From GCA-003244245 sp964250265 (lineage in GTDB: Bacteria > Actinomycetota > Actinomycetes > Mycobacteriales > Pseudonocardiaceae), in assembly GCA_964250265.1 (NCBI GenBank), contig CAXUFG010000089.1, positions 1 through 19,865 of the forward strand: a DNA stretch of 19,865 bases, in the 5' to 3' direction. Positions within the stretch are counted from its first letter, which is position 1. Each line of letters starts with the position of its first letter. Position numbers and translations under genes: made by a program. This document shows, in pieces, positions 7,451 through 16,378 of this stretch. Below the pieces are notes generated by a model. That model was given only the letters and a program-made list of their open reading frames with translations, ran no database searches and was not told where the DNA came from.

Positions 7451-8280
7451 CGGTAGTCCTCGTTCTCTTCCCCATCCTCAGCCGGCGCGGCGGTGGTCTG
7501 CTCGGAGCCACCGGTCCACCGAATGTGCAATTCGCCCAGTGGGTCGGTCTGGTCGAATACCACTACTGCGGCACGGTACAGATCCAGTAAAGCAAGGAAG
7601 CGGGCGACCACCTCTCTAGTGTGCGCACAGTCGGCAATCAAGCTGCGAAAGCTCGCCTGGCCATCGCGGGCCAGCCAGCTGCGGAGCACAGCGGCGTGCT
7701 CATGCACCGACACCCGGGGGGTGTGCAGATGCTCCAATGACACCGTAGGGGGCGGCGGCTTGGGCCGGAAGACCGCGGCTGCGGTTTCGGCGAAATGAGC
7801 AGCGTCGACGCCGAGCAATACCTCGGGTAGCAATCCGGCGAATCTCTCCTCAATGCCCACCGATCGTGGGTAGCGGCGCAGCGCCGCGGTTTCGAGCTCG
7901 GCGAACAGGGCCGCTACCTGCTTGTACGCCCGGTATTGCAGCAGGCGCGCGAACAGCAGATCGCGTGCCTCCAGTAGTGCTAGATCAGCTTCATCCTCGA
8001 CATCAGCAGACGGCAGCAGCCGGGCCGCCTTGAGGTCCAGCAGAGTCGCTGCGACCACGAGGAATTCGGTGGTCTCGTCCAGGTCGAATGAATCGCCCAT
8101 AATCCGCAGGTGTGCGATGAACTCGTCAGTCACCTGGTGCAGGGACACCTCGGTCACATCCATCTGCTGCTGCGAAATGAGCTGCAACAGCAGGTCGAAC
8201 GGACCCTCGAAGTTCGCCAGCCGCACGGTGAAGCGGGGCGACGGGGCCGGTGCCACCACTGGATCGTCCAACACGGTCAT
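7447..8280 (-). CDS. scpA: Segregation and condensation protein A (kleisin)
   Basis: ScpA is the kleisin that bridges SMC heads and binds ScpB. The 277-residue protein has the family N-terminus FTVRLANFEGPFDLLLQLI, followed by QQMDVTEVSLHQVTDEFIA and the block EFLVVAATLLDLKAARLLP. A winged-helix C-terminal part follows (VVARFLALLDLYRAAVVVF). A linker rich in Pro, near FRPKPPPPTVSLE, separates the domains. The ATG at 8278-8280 overlaps the parA stop in ATGA, which fixes the start. It is downstream of parA in the same direction and coupled to scpB. Confidence 0.95.
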   Translation of the reverse strand: MTVLDDPVVAPAPSPRFTVRLANFEGPFDLLLQLISQQQMDVTEVSLHQVTDEFIAHLRIMGDSFDLDETTEFLVVAATLLDLKAARLLPSADVEDEADLALLEARDLLFARLLQYRAYKQVAALFAELETAALRRYPRSVGIEERFAGLLPEVLLGVDAAHFAETAAAVFRPKPPPPTVSLEHLHTPRVSVHEHAAVLRSWLARDGQASFRSLIADCAHTREVVARFLALLDLYRAAVVVFDQTDPLGELHIRWTGGSEQTTAAPAEDGEENEDYR

Positions 8281-9200
8281 CGCGCGATCACCTCCCGGGC
8301 CAGCGCACGGTACGCCTTTGCCCCGGCGGACTTCGGCGCCCACCGGGTGATCGGCTCCCCGGCGACCGTGGTCTCCGGGAACCGAACCGTCCGGCTGATC
8401 ACGGCATCGAACACGGTGTCGCCGAAGGCCTCCACCACCCGTGCCATCACCTCGCGGGCGTGCAACGTGCGCGGATCGTACATCGTGGCGAGGATGCCGG
8501 TGATCGTCAGCCTGGGGTTGAGCCGGTCCCGGACCTTGTCGATGGTGTCCATCAGCAGCGCCACCCCCCGCAGGCTGAAGAATTCGCACTCCAGCGGGAT
8601 GAGCACGCCATCCGCGCAGGCCAGTGCGTTGATGGTGAGCAGGCCCAGCGACGGCTGGCAGTCCACCAGGATGAAGTCATAACACGGCACCAGCGGCCGC
8701 AGCGTTCGACCCAGCGCGTGCTCGCGACCCACCTCGGTGACCAGTTGCACTTCTGCTGCGGAAAGGTCGATGTTGCTGGGCAACAGGTCCATACCGGGTA
8801 CCGAGGTCGGCTGGACGACCTGGTCCGCCGGGACGCGTTGCTCCATGATCAGGTTATAGATGGTGTGGTCGAGGTGCTGCGAGGCCACCCCGAGCCCCAC
8901 CGAGAGTGCGCCCTGGGGATCGAAGTCGACCAGCAGCACCCGGCGACCGTACTCGGCGAGCGCGGCTCCGAGGTTGATCGTCGAGGTGGTCTTGCCGACG
9001 CCGCCCTTCTGATTGCAGATGGCCACCACCTGTGCCGGCCCGTGCCGGTCCAGCGGAGGCGGTTGCGGCACCGCACGGCGTGGACGTCCGGTGGGATCGA
9101 TCCCGTCCACGAGGGCCGCATCCCCGAGGACCGTGTCCTCACCGGAGATCGGTGGGGTCGGCGCAACCAGCGGTTGTTGCGCAGACGCCCAGGACGACAT
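8277..9200 (-). CDS. parA: ParA/Soj-family chromosome-partitioning ATPase
   Basis: This 307-residue Walker-type ATPase has the deviant Walker A motif KGGVGKTT at residues 65-72, a switch/Walker A' region VLLVDFDPQGALS near 88-100, and Walker B FILVDCQPSLG near 176-186. A Pro-rich, poorly conserved N-terminal tail of about 55 residues precedes the fold. No parB lies beside it. The neighbours are scpA and scpB, the arrangement of the second ParA paralogue of actinobacteria (Rv1708-like), distinct from the origin-proximal parAB pair. It may position another cargo or act with condensin, which is inference. The ATG at 9198-9200 is preceded by GAAGGG, and a good promoter lies 54-83 bases upstream. 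Confidence 0.93.
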   Translation of the reverse strand: MSSWASAQQPLVAPTPPISGEDTVLGDAALVDGIDPTGRPRRAVPQPPPLDRHGPAQVVAICNQKGGVGKTTSTINLGAALAEYGRRVLLVDFDPQGALSVGLGVASQHLDHTIYNLIMEQRVPADQVVQPTSVPGMDLLPSNIDLSAAEVQLVTEVGREHALGRTLRPLVPCYDFILVDCQPSLGLLTINALACADGVLIPLECEFFSLRGVALLMDTIDKVRDRLNPRLTITGILATMYDPRTLHAREVMARVVEAFGDTVFDAVISRTVRFPETTVAGEPITRWAPKSAGAKAYRALAREVIAR

Positions 9201-9253
9201 GGAACCGATCCCTTCCCGCCCAATGCTAGGTCAGCACGGTGCGATCCCGGGGG

Positions 9254-9283
9254 AGCCTATTCCGCAGCAGCAACAGCCTTCAA
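9254..9283 (-). promoter_or_regulatory. Sigma-A-like promoter upstream of parA
   Basis: On the minus strand, TTGAAG (9278-9283) and TAGGCT (9254-9259) are separated by 18 bases, a good actinobacterial housekeeping promoter. It lies in the 107-base gap between xerD and parA and would drive the parA-scpA-scpB-rluB unit independently of ald-xerD. Confidence 0.5.
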
Positions 9284-9307
9284 CGCGCCTCGCCGGTGGC
9301 CTCGCGC

Positions 9308-10258
9308 CTAGCCACGTGCTCGTGGATGGGCGGTCGCGTAAACCTCACGTAGGTTGTCCACGGTTACCAGGGTGTAGACCTGCGTGGTGGTCACCGAGGA
9401 GTGGCCGAGCAGCTCCTGCACCACCCGCACGTCGGCACCGCCCTCCAACAGGTGGGTGGCGAAGGAGTGGCGCAGGGTGTGCGGTGACACCGCGGCGGCG
9501 ATGTCGGTGCGCGCCGCGGCCTCCCGGAGCACCGCCCAGGCGCTCTGCCGGGACAGCCGGGCGCCGCGGGCGTTGAGGAACACCGCCGGATTTCCCCGCC
9601 CCCGTGCGGAGAACGTGGGGCGGCCGCGAACGAGGTAGGCGTCCAGCGCGGCCAGCGCCGGTCGGCCCACCGGTACCAGCCGCTGCTTGCCACCTTTGCC
9701 ACGCAGCAGCACAGTGCGAGCCGGGGCGTCGACGTCGTCGCGGTCCAGCCCGACCGCTTCGGAGATCCGCGCGCCGGTGGAGTACAGAAACTCCAGCAGC
9801 GCGCGGTCACGCAGGCACCGCGGTCCTCCCCCGGCAGGGAACACCTCGAGCAGTCGCAGCACATCGTCCAACCCGAGTGCCTTGGGAAGCCGTTTCGGTG
9901 GGCTCGGGGGGTGCACGTCTGCAGTGACGTCGGTGGGCACCAGCCCCTCCAGGAATGCGAACCGGTGCAACCCCCGTGCCGCGACCAGGGCCCGGGCTGC
10001 CGAGGAGGGGGCCAGCGGCCGATGCTCACCGGTCCCGTCCCGTAACGCCGCGAGGAATCCGGTCACCTGCTCCTCGCGTACCGCCGCGAGCCCTGTCACC
10101 CCCGCCGATACCAGATAGGCGCCGTAGCGGCGCAGGTCCCGGGTGTAGGACTCGAGGGTGTTGACCGACGTCCCCCGTTCCACCGCGAGGTGATCCAAAT
10201 ACTCGGAGATCACCGCCGCCAACGCTGCCGGCAGGTCCAGCGGCAGGCCAGCACTCAC
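9308..10258 (-). CDS. xerD: Tyrosine recombinase XerD
   Basis: XerD acts with XerC at dif to resolve chromosome dimers. The 316-residue protein has an N-terminal SAM-like DNA-binding domain (EYLDHLAVERGTSVNTLESY, then RDLRRYGAYL). The catalytic domain has the complete active site: Arg164 (TGARISE), Lys188 in the beta-hairpin (RGKGGKQ), His260 and Arg263 (HTLRHSF), His286 (LLGHSS) and the nucleophile Tyr295. The length is normal. The GTG start (10256-10258) overlaps the ald stop by four bases once the assembly gap in ald is closed. XerC is the main alternative, but the scpAB/parA context fits XerD. It is unlikely to be a phage integrase, as the gene sits in conserved synteny. Confidence 0.92.
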   Translation of the reverse strand: MSAGLPLDLPAALAAVISEYLDHLAVERGTSVNTLESYTRDLRRYGAYLVSAGVTGLAAVREEQVTGFLAALRDGTGEHRPLAPSSAARALVAARGLHRFAFLEGLVPTDVTADVHPPSPPKRLPKALGLDDVLRLLEVFPAGGGPRCLRDRALLEFLYSTGARISEAVGLDRDDVDAPARTVLLRGKGGKQRLVPVGRPALAALDAYLVRGRPTFSARGRGNPAVFLNARGARLSRQSAWAVLREAAARTDIAAAVSPHTLRHSFATHLLEGGADVRVVQELLGHSSVTTTQVYTLVTVDNLREVYATAHPRARG

Positions 10259-11525
10259 CCGAGTGCCTCGGCCAGGGGGAGGTAGTCGCGGGCGTGCGCC
10301 TGGGCGACCTCGGCGAGCACTACTGAGCCCCGCANNNNNNNNNNNNNNNNNNNNNNNNNNNNNNNNNNNNNNNNNNNNNNNNNNNNNNNNNNNNNNNNNN
10401 NNNNNNNNNNNNNNNNNNNNNNNNNNNNNNNNNNAGGTAGTCGCGGGCGTGCGCCTGGGCGACCTCGGCGAGCACTACTGAGCCCCGCACCACGTTGACG
10501 CCCCGGGCTAATGCTGGATCGTCCTGCACCGCCTTGCTCAGCCCCTTGTCGGCCAGCGCGCAGACGTAGGGCAAGGTGACGTTGGTCAGCGCATACGTGG
10601 AGGTGTGCGGTACCGCGCCGGGCATGTTGGTCACGCAGTAGAACACCGAGTTGTGCACGGTGAAAGTGGGCTCAGCATGGGTGGTGGGCCGTGAGTCAGC
10701 GAAGCAGCCGCCCTGGTCGATGGCGATGTCCACCAGCACCGAACCCGGGCGCATCTCGCCGACCAGGTCGTGGCTCACCAGGGTGGGCGCCTTGGCGCCG
10801 CGCAGCAGCACGGCGCCGATCACCAGGTCCGCCCACACGCAGGCCTTCTCCACCTCGTAGGAGTTGGAGGCGATGGTCTGCAGGTGCCCCCGGTAGCTGA
10901 AGTCGATCTCTCGCAACCGATTGATATTGGTGTCCAGCACCACCACCTCAGCCTGCATACCCAGCGCGATGGTGGCGGCATTCATCCCCACCACTCCAGC
11001 CCCGAGCACCACCACCTTGCCGGCGGGCACCCCGGAGACTCCGCCGAGCAGCACCCCACGCCCGCCTTGCATACGTTCCAGGCAGTGCGCCCCGACCTGG
11101 GGGGCCATCCGCCCGGCGACCTCGCTCATCGGCGCCAGCAGGGGCAGCGAGCCATCGGGTAGCTGCACAGTCTCGTAGCCGATCGCGTCGATCCCCGCGT
11201 CGATCACCGCAGCCGTGCACTCGGGCGACGCAGCCAGATGCAGGTAGGTGAACAAGATCTGGCCCTTGCGCATCCGGTGGTATTCCTGCGGCACCGGCTC
11301 CTTCACCTTGAGCACCATCTCGGCGTCGGCCCACACGTCGTCGGCCCGCGGCACGATGCGGGCACCTGCGGCCAGGTAGGCCTCGTCGGGGAATGCGGAG
11401 CCGGCTCCGGCATTGCGTTCCACCAGCAGCTCGTGCCCGCGGCGGGTCAGCTCGAGCACCCCGGCAGGCGTGATCGCGACCCGGTACTCATGGACCTTCA
11501 ACTCGCGCGGAACACCGATCCTCAC
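10255..11525 (-). CDS. ald: Alanine dehydrogenase, interrupted by an assembly gap
   Basis: Ald reversibly deaminates L-alanine to pyruvate with NAD. The N-terminus MRIGVPRELKVHEYR matches the family and includes the substrate Arg15. Lys75 (KVKEP), His96 and Asp270 (VDIAID) all fall at their canonical numbers. The NAD-binding turn is VVVLGAGVVGMNAA near 171-184. As written, the reading frame runs into 100 N and then continues out of frame. Removing the N and one of the two identical 55-base flanks gives 371 residues ending LPLAEALG, the usual family length, with a TGA at 10255-10257 overlapping the xerD start. The start is a GTG after GGGAGG. About 190 bases without a gene precede it. Lrp/AldR-type control is common for ald, but no operator is recognisable. 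Confidence 0.95.
10280..10334. repeat. Left copy of the 55-bp gap-flanking duplication
   Basis: Identical over all 55 bases to 10435-10489 and directly abutting the N run. It encodes the same residues of Ald as the right copy, so it is best read as overlapping contig ends and not as a biological repeat. Confidence 0.95.
10335..10434. other. Scaffold gap of 100 N
   Basis: Exactly 100 N, the placeholder commonly used for a gap of unknown length. Identical 55-base sequences on both sides indicate that the contigs actually overlap and that the true gap length is minus 55. Confidence 0.98.
10435..10489. repeat. Right copy of the 55-bp gap-flanking duplication
   Basis: A perfect copy of 10280-10334 on the other side of the N run. 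It continues in frame with the intact upstream part of ald. Confidence 0.95.
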
Positions 11526-11714
11526 CGCGGTGTGCCTCCCTAACTTTGCCGACTCGGTGGTCGAAGACTACGGCCGTTGATGCTGCGTGGATGGTCTGCG
11601 CCCCGCCCACAATGGTGGCTGCCCGAGGGCCGATCCGACCGGACTTATCCAGCCAACCTCGACAGCCTGTCTGACAAGGGCGATCGAGGTCGTCGCCGAG
11701 CCCCGCATCCGGCC
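11526..11714. other. Intergenic region upstream of ald
   Basis: This 189-base stretch separates the NUDIX gene from ald. The ald ribosome binding site GGGAGG is near its left end. I see no clear promoter, hairpin terminator or AldR-like AT-rich palindrome, although a promoter for ald-xerD is expected here. Confidence 0.5.
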
Positions 11715-12331
11715 TCAGCAGCGGCGATCGGCGAAGCGGGTCGGGCGGTCCGGCCACAAGGCCTCGACCGGCCGAGGTTGCGCAGTCCCCGCCAGCACAG
11801 CCTGCGCGGCGAGCAGCCCAGCGACAGCGGGCGAATTGACGATCTCGCCGGTGAGTACCTGCCGCACGGCCTCGGCCAACGGTATCCGGACCACGTCGAG
11901 GTCAGCCTCCTCGTCGGTACCGGCGGGCCGCCCGACTTCGGTCAGCCCGCGGGCCAAAAATACCCGCTGCGCTTCGTCGCTGAACCCCGGCGACGCCACC
12001 AGGTCGACAAGTACCGACCAATCCCGGGCGGTGTAGCCGACCTCCTCCAACAGCTCGCGGCGGGCGGTCGTCACCGGGTCCTCCCCCGGCACGTCCAGCA
12101 GGCCGGCCGGCAGCTCGCGGATCCGGCGGCCCAGCGGGTGCCGGTACTGGTCGATCATCGTCACCGACGCGTCGTCGTGCAGCGGCACGACCACCACCGA
12201 CCCGGGATGCTCGACGACCTCGCGGCGCGCCGCACGCCCACCGGGCATCATCACCTGATCCAGCCGCAACGCGAGAACCCGGCCGACGTGCAGCGTGTCA
12301 CTACCGGATACCGCAAACTCGTGCGGCTGGC

Positions 12332-12335
<4 letters not shown>
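11715..12335 (-). CDS. NUDIX hydrolase, ADP-ribose pyrophosphatase type
   Basis: The predicted reaction is hydrolysis of ADP-ribose to AMP and ribose 5-phosphate. The 206-residue protein has its Nudix motif at about 78-101: ELPAGLLDVPGE, seven residues, then RELLEEVGY, with the metal-binding glutamates in REXXEE. The GLLDVPGE spacing is the one I associate with the ADPRase subgroup. The residues before it (VTMIDQYRHPLGRRI) also match that subgroup. The GTG start at 12333-12335 overlaps the pyrG stop in GTGA, giving a length close to the mycobacterial neighbour Rv1700. An in-frame ATG at 12366-12368 lies inside pyrG and is less likely. Coupled to pyrG upstream and separated from ald by about 190 bases. 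Confidence 0.9.
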
Positions 12336-14020
<1,685 letters not shown>

Positions 14021-14154
14021 CAAGACACCTCTCCCGTGGTCCGGACCGGCGCCTTCGATTGACGACCGGTTGCGATGCGGCTGGCGGCAAGCCACCGACC
14101 ACGGAAGTTCACGGTAACACCACGGGCGGTAGCTTCGAGGCACCGCCTCGCCGG

Positions 14155-15093
14155 TCAGCCCTGGATTGCGGGAATCACAGCCTGCGCGTTGCTGCCGGCG
14201 CCGTATCGCCCGGTCCGGCCTTGTGCTTGTTCGGCCAGAGCCAGCACCGTCACGACCCGGCCGGCCGCGGTGCTCACGTCGTCGACGGTGGACACCAGCG
14301 AGGCCGCGGCGGTGTCCGCCCGCACCACGCCGATCGGGCCGTTGCCCTCAGCGGACCCTGGCCTACCCGCGAGCACTGCACCGGAGCCGGAACGGTCCAG
14401 CTGGGTGGTGAATCGAGCCAGGATTCCGGCTCGGTCCCCACTGCTGTTGGCCCGGCTGGCGCCTCCGGTCAGCACCACCACGAGCTGGGCCGGCTGCACC
14501 TGCGGGCCGAGGCGGACAAAGCCGCCATCGCCCAGGCCGGCGAGCACGGCGGTGGTCTCCGCGGTGGTGGCCTGCGCTTTACCGTTTTGCGGGTTAATCA
14601 GCAGCAGCGAGCCGAGCAAACCCCCGGACAAGGTCCCGGCATCGGAGGCGGTGGGCAGCCGCAGCCCAGCCGGCAGCAGCCGAGTGGACAGCTCGCTGAG
14701 TTGGTCGGACCGGGACGGGTCGGTGAACGCCTCGGTGAGCTGCAGTTCACCGGTGACGACGCCACCGGCGCTGCCGATCAACCCACTCAGCGCGTCCCGG
14801 TCGGCTGGGTTGGCATCCGCCGTGGTGACGAGCACCACGGTGCGACCACGCAGGGCTCCGCTCACGACGCGGGGACCGACCGCTGCGCCGAAGACGTCCG
14901 CATCGGCCAAACGGGCTCGTAGCCCGTTGCGCTCGGCCTGTAGCTCGCTCACCTGGCGGCTCAGCTCCGCCCGGTTCGAGCTGAGCCCGGAGAGCAGTCG
15001 ATCACTGATCGCGGTGGATCCCAACACCACCCCAAGAGCAAGCGCCAAAAAGACGGCGGCGATGGAGATGATGTGGTACCGCAGTGAGATCAC
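14155..15093 (-). CDS. steB: SteB/MctB-like membrane protein (copper transporter family)
   Basis: The 312-residue protein starts with one membrane segment (residues about 8-26, HIISIAAVFLALALGVVLGS). A coiled coil follows at about 36-64 (RAELSRQVSELQAERNGLRA), then an extracytoplasmic domain rich in Val, Ala, Gly and Thr. This is the layout of Rv1698/MctB, reported to limit copper accumulation in mycobacteria, and of corynebacterial SteB, which works with SteA in cell separation. Position directly after steA (three bases between the TAG of steA and the GTG start) supports the pairing. No obvious Cys or Met/His copper site is visible, so a cell-division or envelope role seems at least as likely as transport. 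Confidence 0.85.
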   Translation of the reverse strand: MISLRYHIISIAAVFLALALGVVLGSTAISDRLLSGLSSNRAELSRQVSELQAERNGLRARLADADVFGAAVGPRVVSGALRGRTVVLVTTADANPADRDALSGLIGSAGGVVTGELQLTEAFTDPSRSDQLSELSTRLLPAGLRLPTASDAGTLSGGLLGSLLLINPQNGKAQATTAETTAVLAGLGDGGFVRLGPQVQPAQLVVVLTGGASRANSSGDRAGILARFTTQLDRSGSGAVLAGRPGSAEGNGPIGVVRADTAAASLVSTVDDVSTAAGRVVTVLALAEQAQGRTGRYGAGSNAQAVIPAIQG

Positions 15094-15096
15094 GGT

Positions 15097-16275
15097 CTAT
15101 CCCAATCCCTTGGCCCAGGAGACTGCGTTGTTCCAGCTATCACTGGCCAGCACGCCGAAGGCACCACCGACATTGGAGACCAGCAACGCCGCGGTCACCG
15201 CGACCAGCGCGGCGAGCACCATGAGCAGCACGGCCCCTACCGACACCCGGCTGCGATACATCGCGGCCGCGGCATGACCGTCGATGAGCTTGCTACCCAA
15301 CCTGAGCCGCGTCAGGAACGTCGACGGGTTGGAACCCGACCGCCCCCTGTCAAGGAACTCGTGCAGGGTGGCCTGGAAGCCGACAGCGATCACGAGTTCG
15401 GCGCCGTGCGCCTCAGCCAGCAGCAGGGCGAGGTCCTCCGGATTGCTCACCGCGGGAAAGGTCACCGCGCCGATCCCCAGATCCTGGATCCGCTCCAGCC
15501 CTGGGGCGAAGCCATCGGGTTGGGCCGGCACTACGACCTCGTTGGCTGACTTCAGAGTGTCGGTCTCGACCTGGTAGGGGTCCCCGACGATGAGGTGTGG
15601 TCGATGCCCGGCGGCACGTAGCGCGTCGGCACCGGCCTCAACGCCGATCAGCACCGGGTGATACTCCCGGATGAAGTGCTTGAGCCCGGCCAAGTCCTCG
15701 GTGTAGTTGTAACCGGCGGCCACCACGAGTACCTGCCGACCGCGGATAGGCACGTTGATGTCGGGCACACCGACCCGGTCGATGATCAAGGCTCGTTCAT
15801 GCCGGAGGAACTCGATGGTGTTCGCCGAGAACGCCTCAAGCTGAGCGGACAGCCCCGACTTGGCCTCGATCATCAGATCGGCGATCGAGTTGGCATCCTG
15901 CTCGACGCCGCGGGCGACCTCGGTCTCCCCGACGTACACCCCGCCCTCATGAAGCCGCAGCCGACTGCCATCTTTGATCCGCAACGCGTCCGCACCGACT
16001 CCATCAACCAGCACGATGCCCGCGGAAACGAGAATCTCGGGACCCAGATTCGGGAACCTACCGGAGATCGACGGTGCCGCGTTGACCACCGCGGATACCC
16101 CTGCCGCCACCAGCGCATCGGCGGTCCTGCGGTCCAGATCGACCTGATCGAACACCGCGATGTCGCCAGCGCCGACGCGCCGCGCCAGCGCGTCGGCACG
16201 GCGGTCCACCCTGGCCAAACCCGTCACCCCGGGCAGCTCTGCGCCAGAGCGGCTGAGCAGTCCGGAGATTTTCAT
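15097..16275 (-). CDS. steA: SteA-like cytokinetic-ring / membrane-anchored protein
   Basis: The 392-residue protein has an N-terminal soluble part, a central region resembling thiamin pyrophosphokinase (RGRQVLVVAAGYNYTEDLAGL, HLIVGDP, PDGFAPGLERIQDLGIGAVTFPA), and one C-terminal membrane segment at about 346-367 with a short tail. Corynebacterial SteA is reported to localise at the division site and affect cell separation with SteB. The Asp-rich GDMDSVSD motif of true thiamin pyrophosphokinases appears as GDPYQVETD, so thiamin synthesis is unlikely. The ATG at 16273-16275 begins MKISGLLSR, the family start. A hairpin-rich spacer of 87 bases separates it from recN. Confidence 0.88.
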   Translation of the reverse strand: MKISGLLSRSGAELPGVTGLARVDRRADALARRVGAGDIAVFDQVDLDRRTADALVAAGVSAVVNAAPSISGRFPNLGPEILVSAGIVLVDGVGADALRIKDGSRLRLHEGGVYVGETEVARGVEQDANSIADLMIEAKSGLSAQLEAFSANTIEFLRHERALIIDRVGVPDINVPIRGRQVLVVAAGYNYTEDLAGLKHFIREYHPVLIGVEAGADALRAAGHRPHLIVGDPYQVETDTLKSANEVVVPAQPDGFAPGLERIQDLGIGAVTFPAVSNPEDLALLLAEAHGAELVIAVGFQATLHEFLDRGRSGSNPSTFLTRLRLGSKLIDGHAAAAMYRSRVSVGAVLLMVLAALVAVTAALLVSNVGGAFGVLASDSWNNAVSWAKGLG

Positions 16276-16296
16276 GCCGATGATGGTGGCAAATTG

Positions 16297-16332
16297 GCCA
16301 TCCCTCGTCGCGTAGGCGCGCCGAGGGATGGC
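16297..16332 (-). other. Hairpin between recN and steA
   Basis: Perfect 11-bp arms, 16297-16307 and 16322-16332 (GCCATCCCTCG and its complement), around a 14-base loop. On the minus strand it follows recN and is succeeded by CAATTTG, only a weak T tract, so terminator function is uncertain. Its last two bases overlap the next hairpin. Confidence 0.5.
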
Positions 16333-16378
16333 TCGTGAGTGGCATTCGGTGCTATAACACCGTTACACACTCACGAGC
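16331..16378 (-). other. Structured hairpin spanning the recN stop codon
   Basis: Outer arms of 11 bp (16331-16341 and 16368-16378, GCTCGTGAGTG on the minus strand) enclose a symmetric 6/6 internal loop. Inside it is a GGTG/CACC stem with the loop TTATAG. The recN stop TAA (16363-16365) lies within it. The TTATAG could also serve as a -10 element for steA, but no -35 is evident. Confidence 0.6.

Noticed and set aside
8250..9311. 353-codon plus-strand open frame opposite parA
   Set aside because: High-GC antisense shadow of a clearly conserved gene; composition rich in R, P, H and G with no recognisable domain. The same applies to the long plus-strand frames over der/plsC, pyrG, steB and nadK.
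9308..10258. Phage or element integrase paired with the tRNA-Pro scar
   Set aside because: The recombinase is 7 kb away inside conserved core synteny and has the length and motifs of the housekeeping XerD.
10280..10489. Genuine direct repeat within ald
   Set aside because: Both copies abut the N run exactly, and removing one restores the canonical protein and gene overlap, so contig overlap is the simpler explanation.
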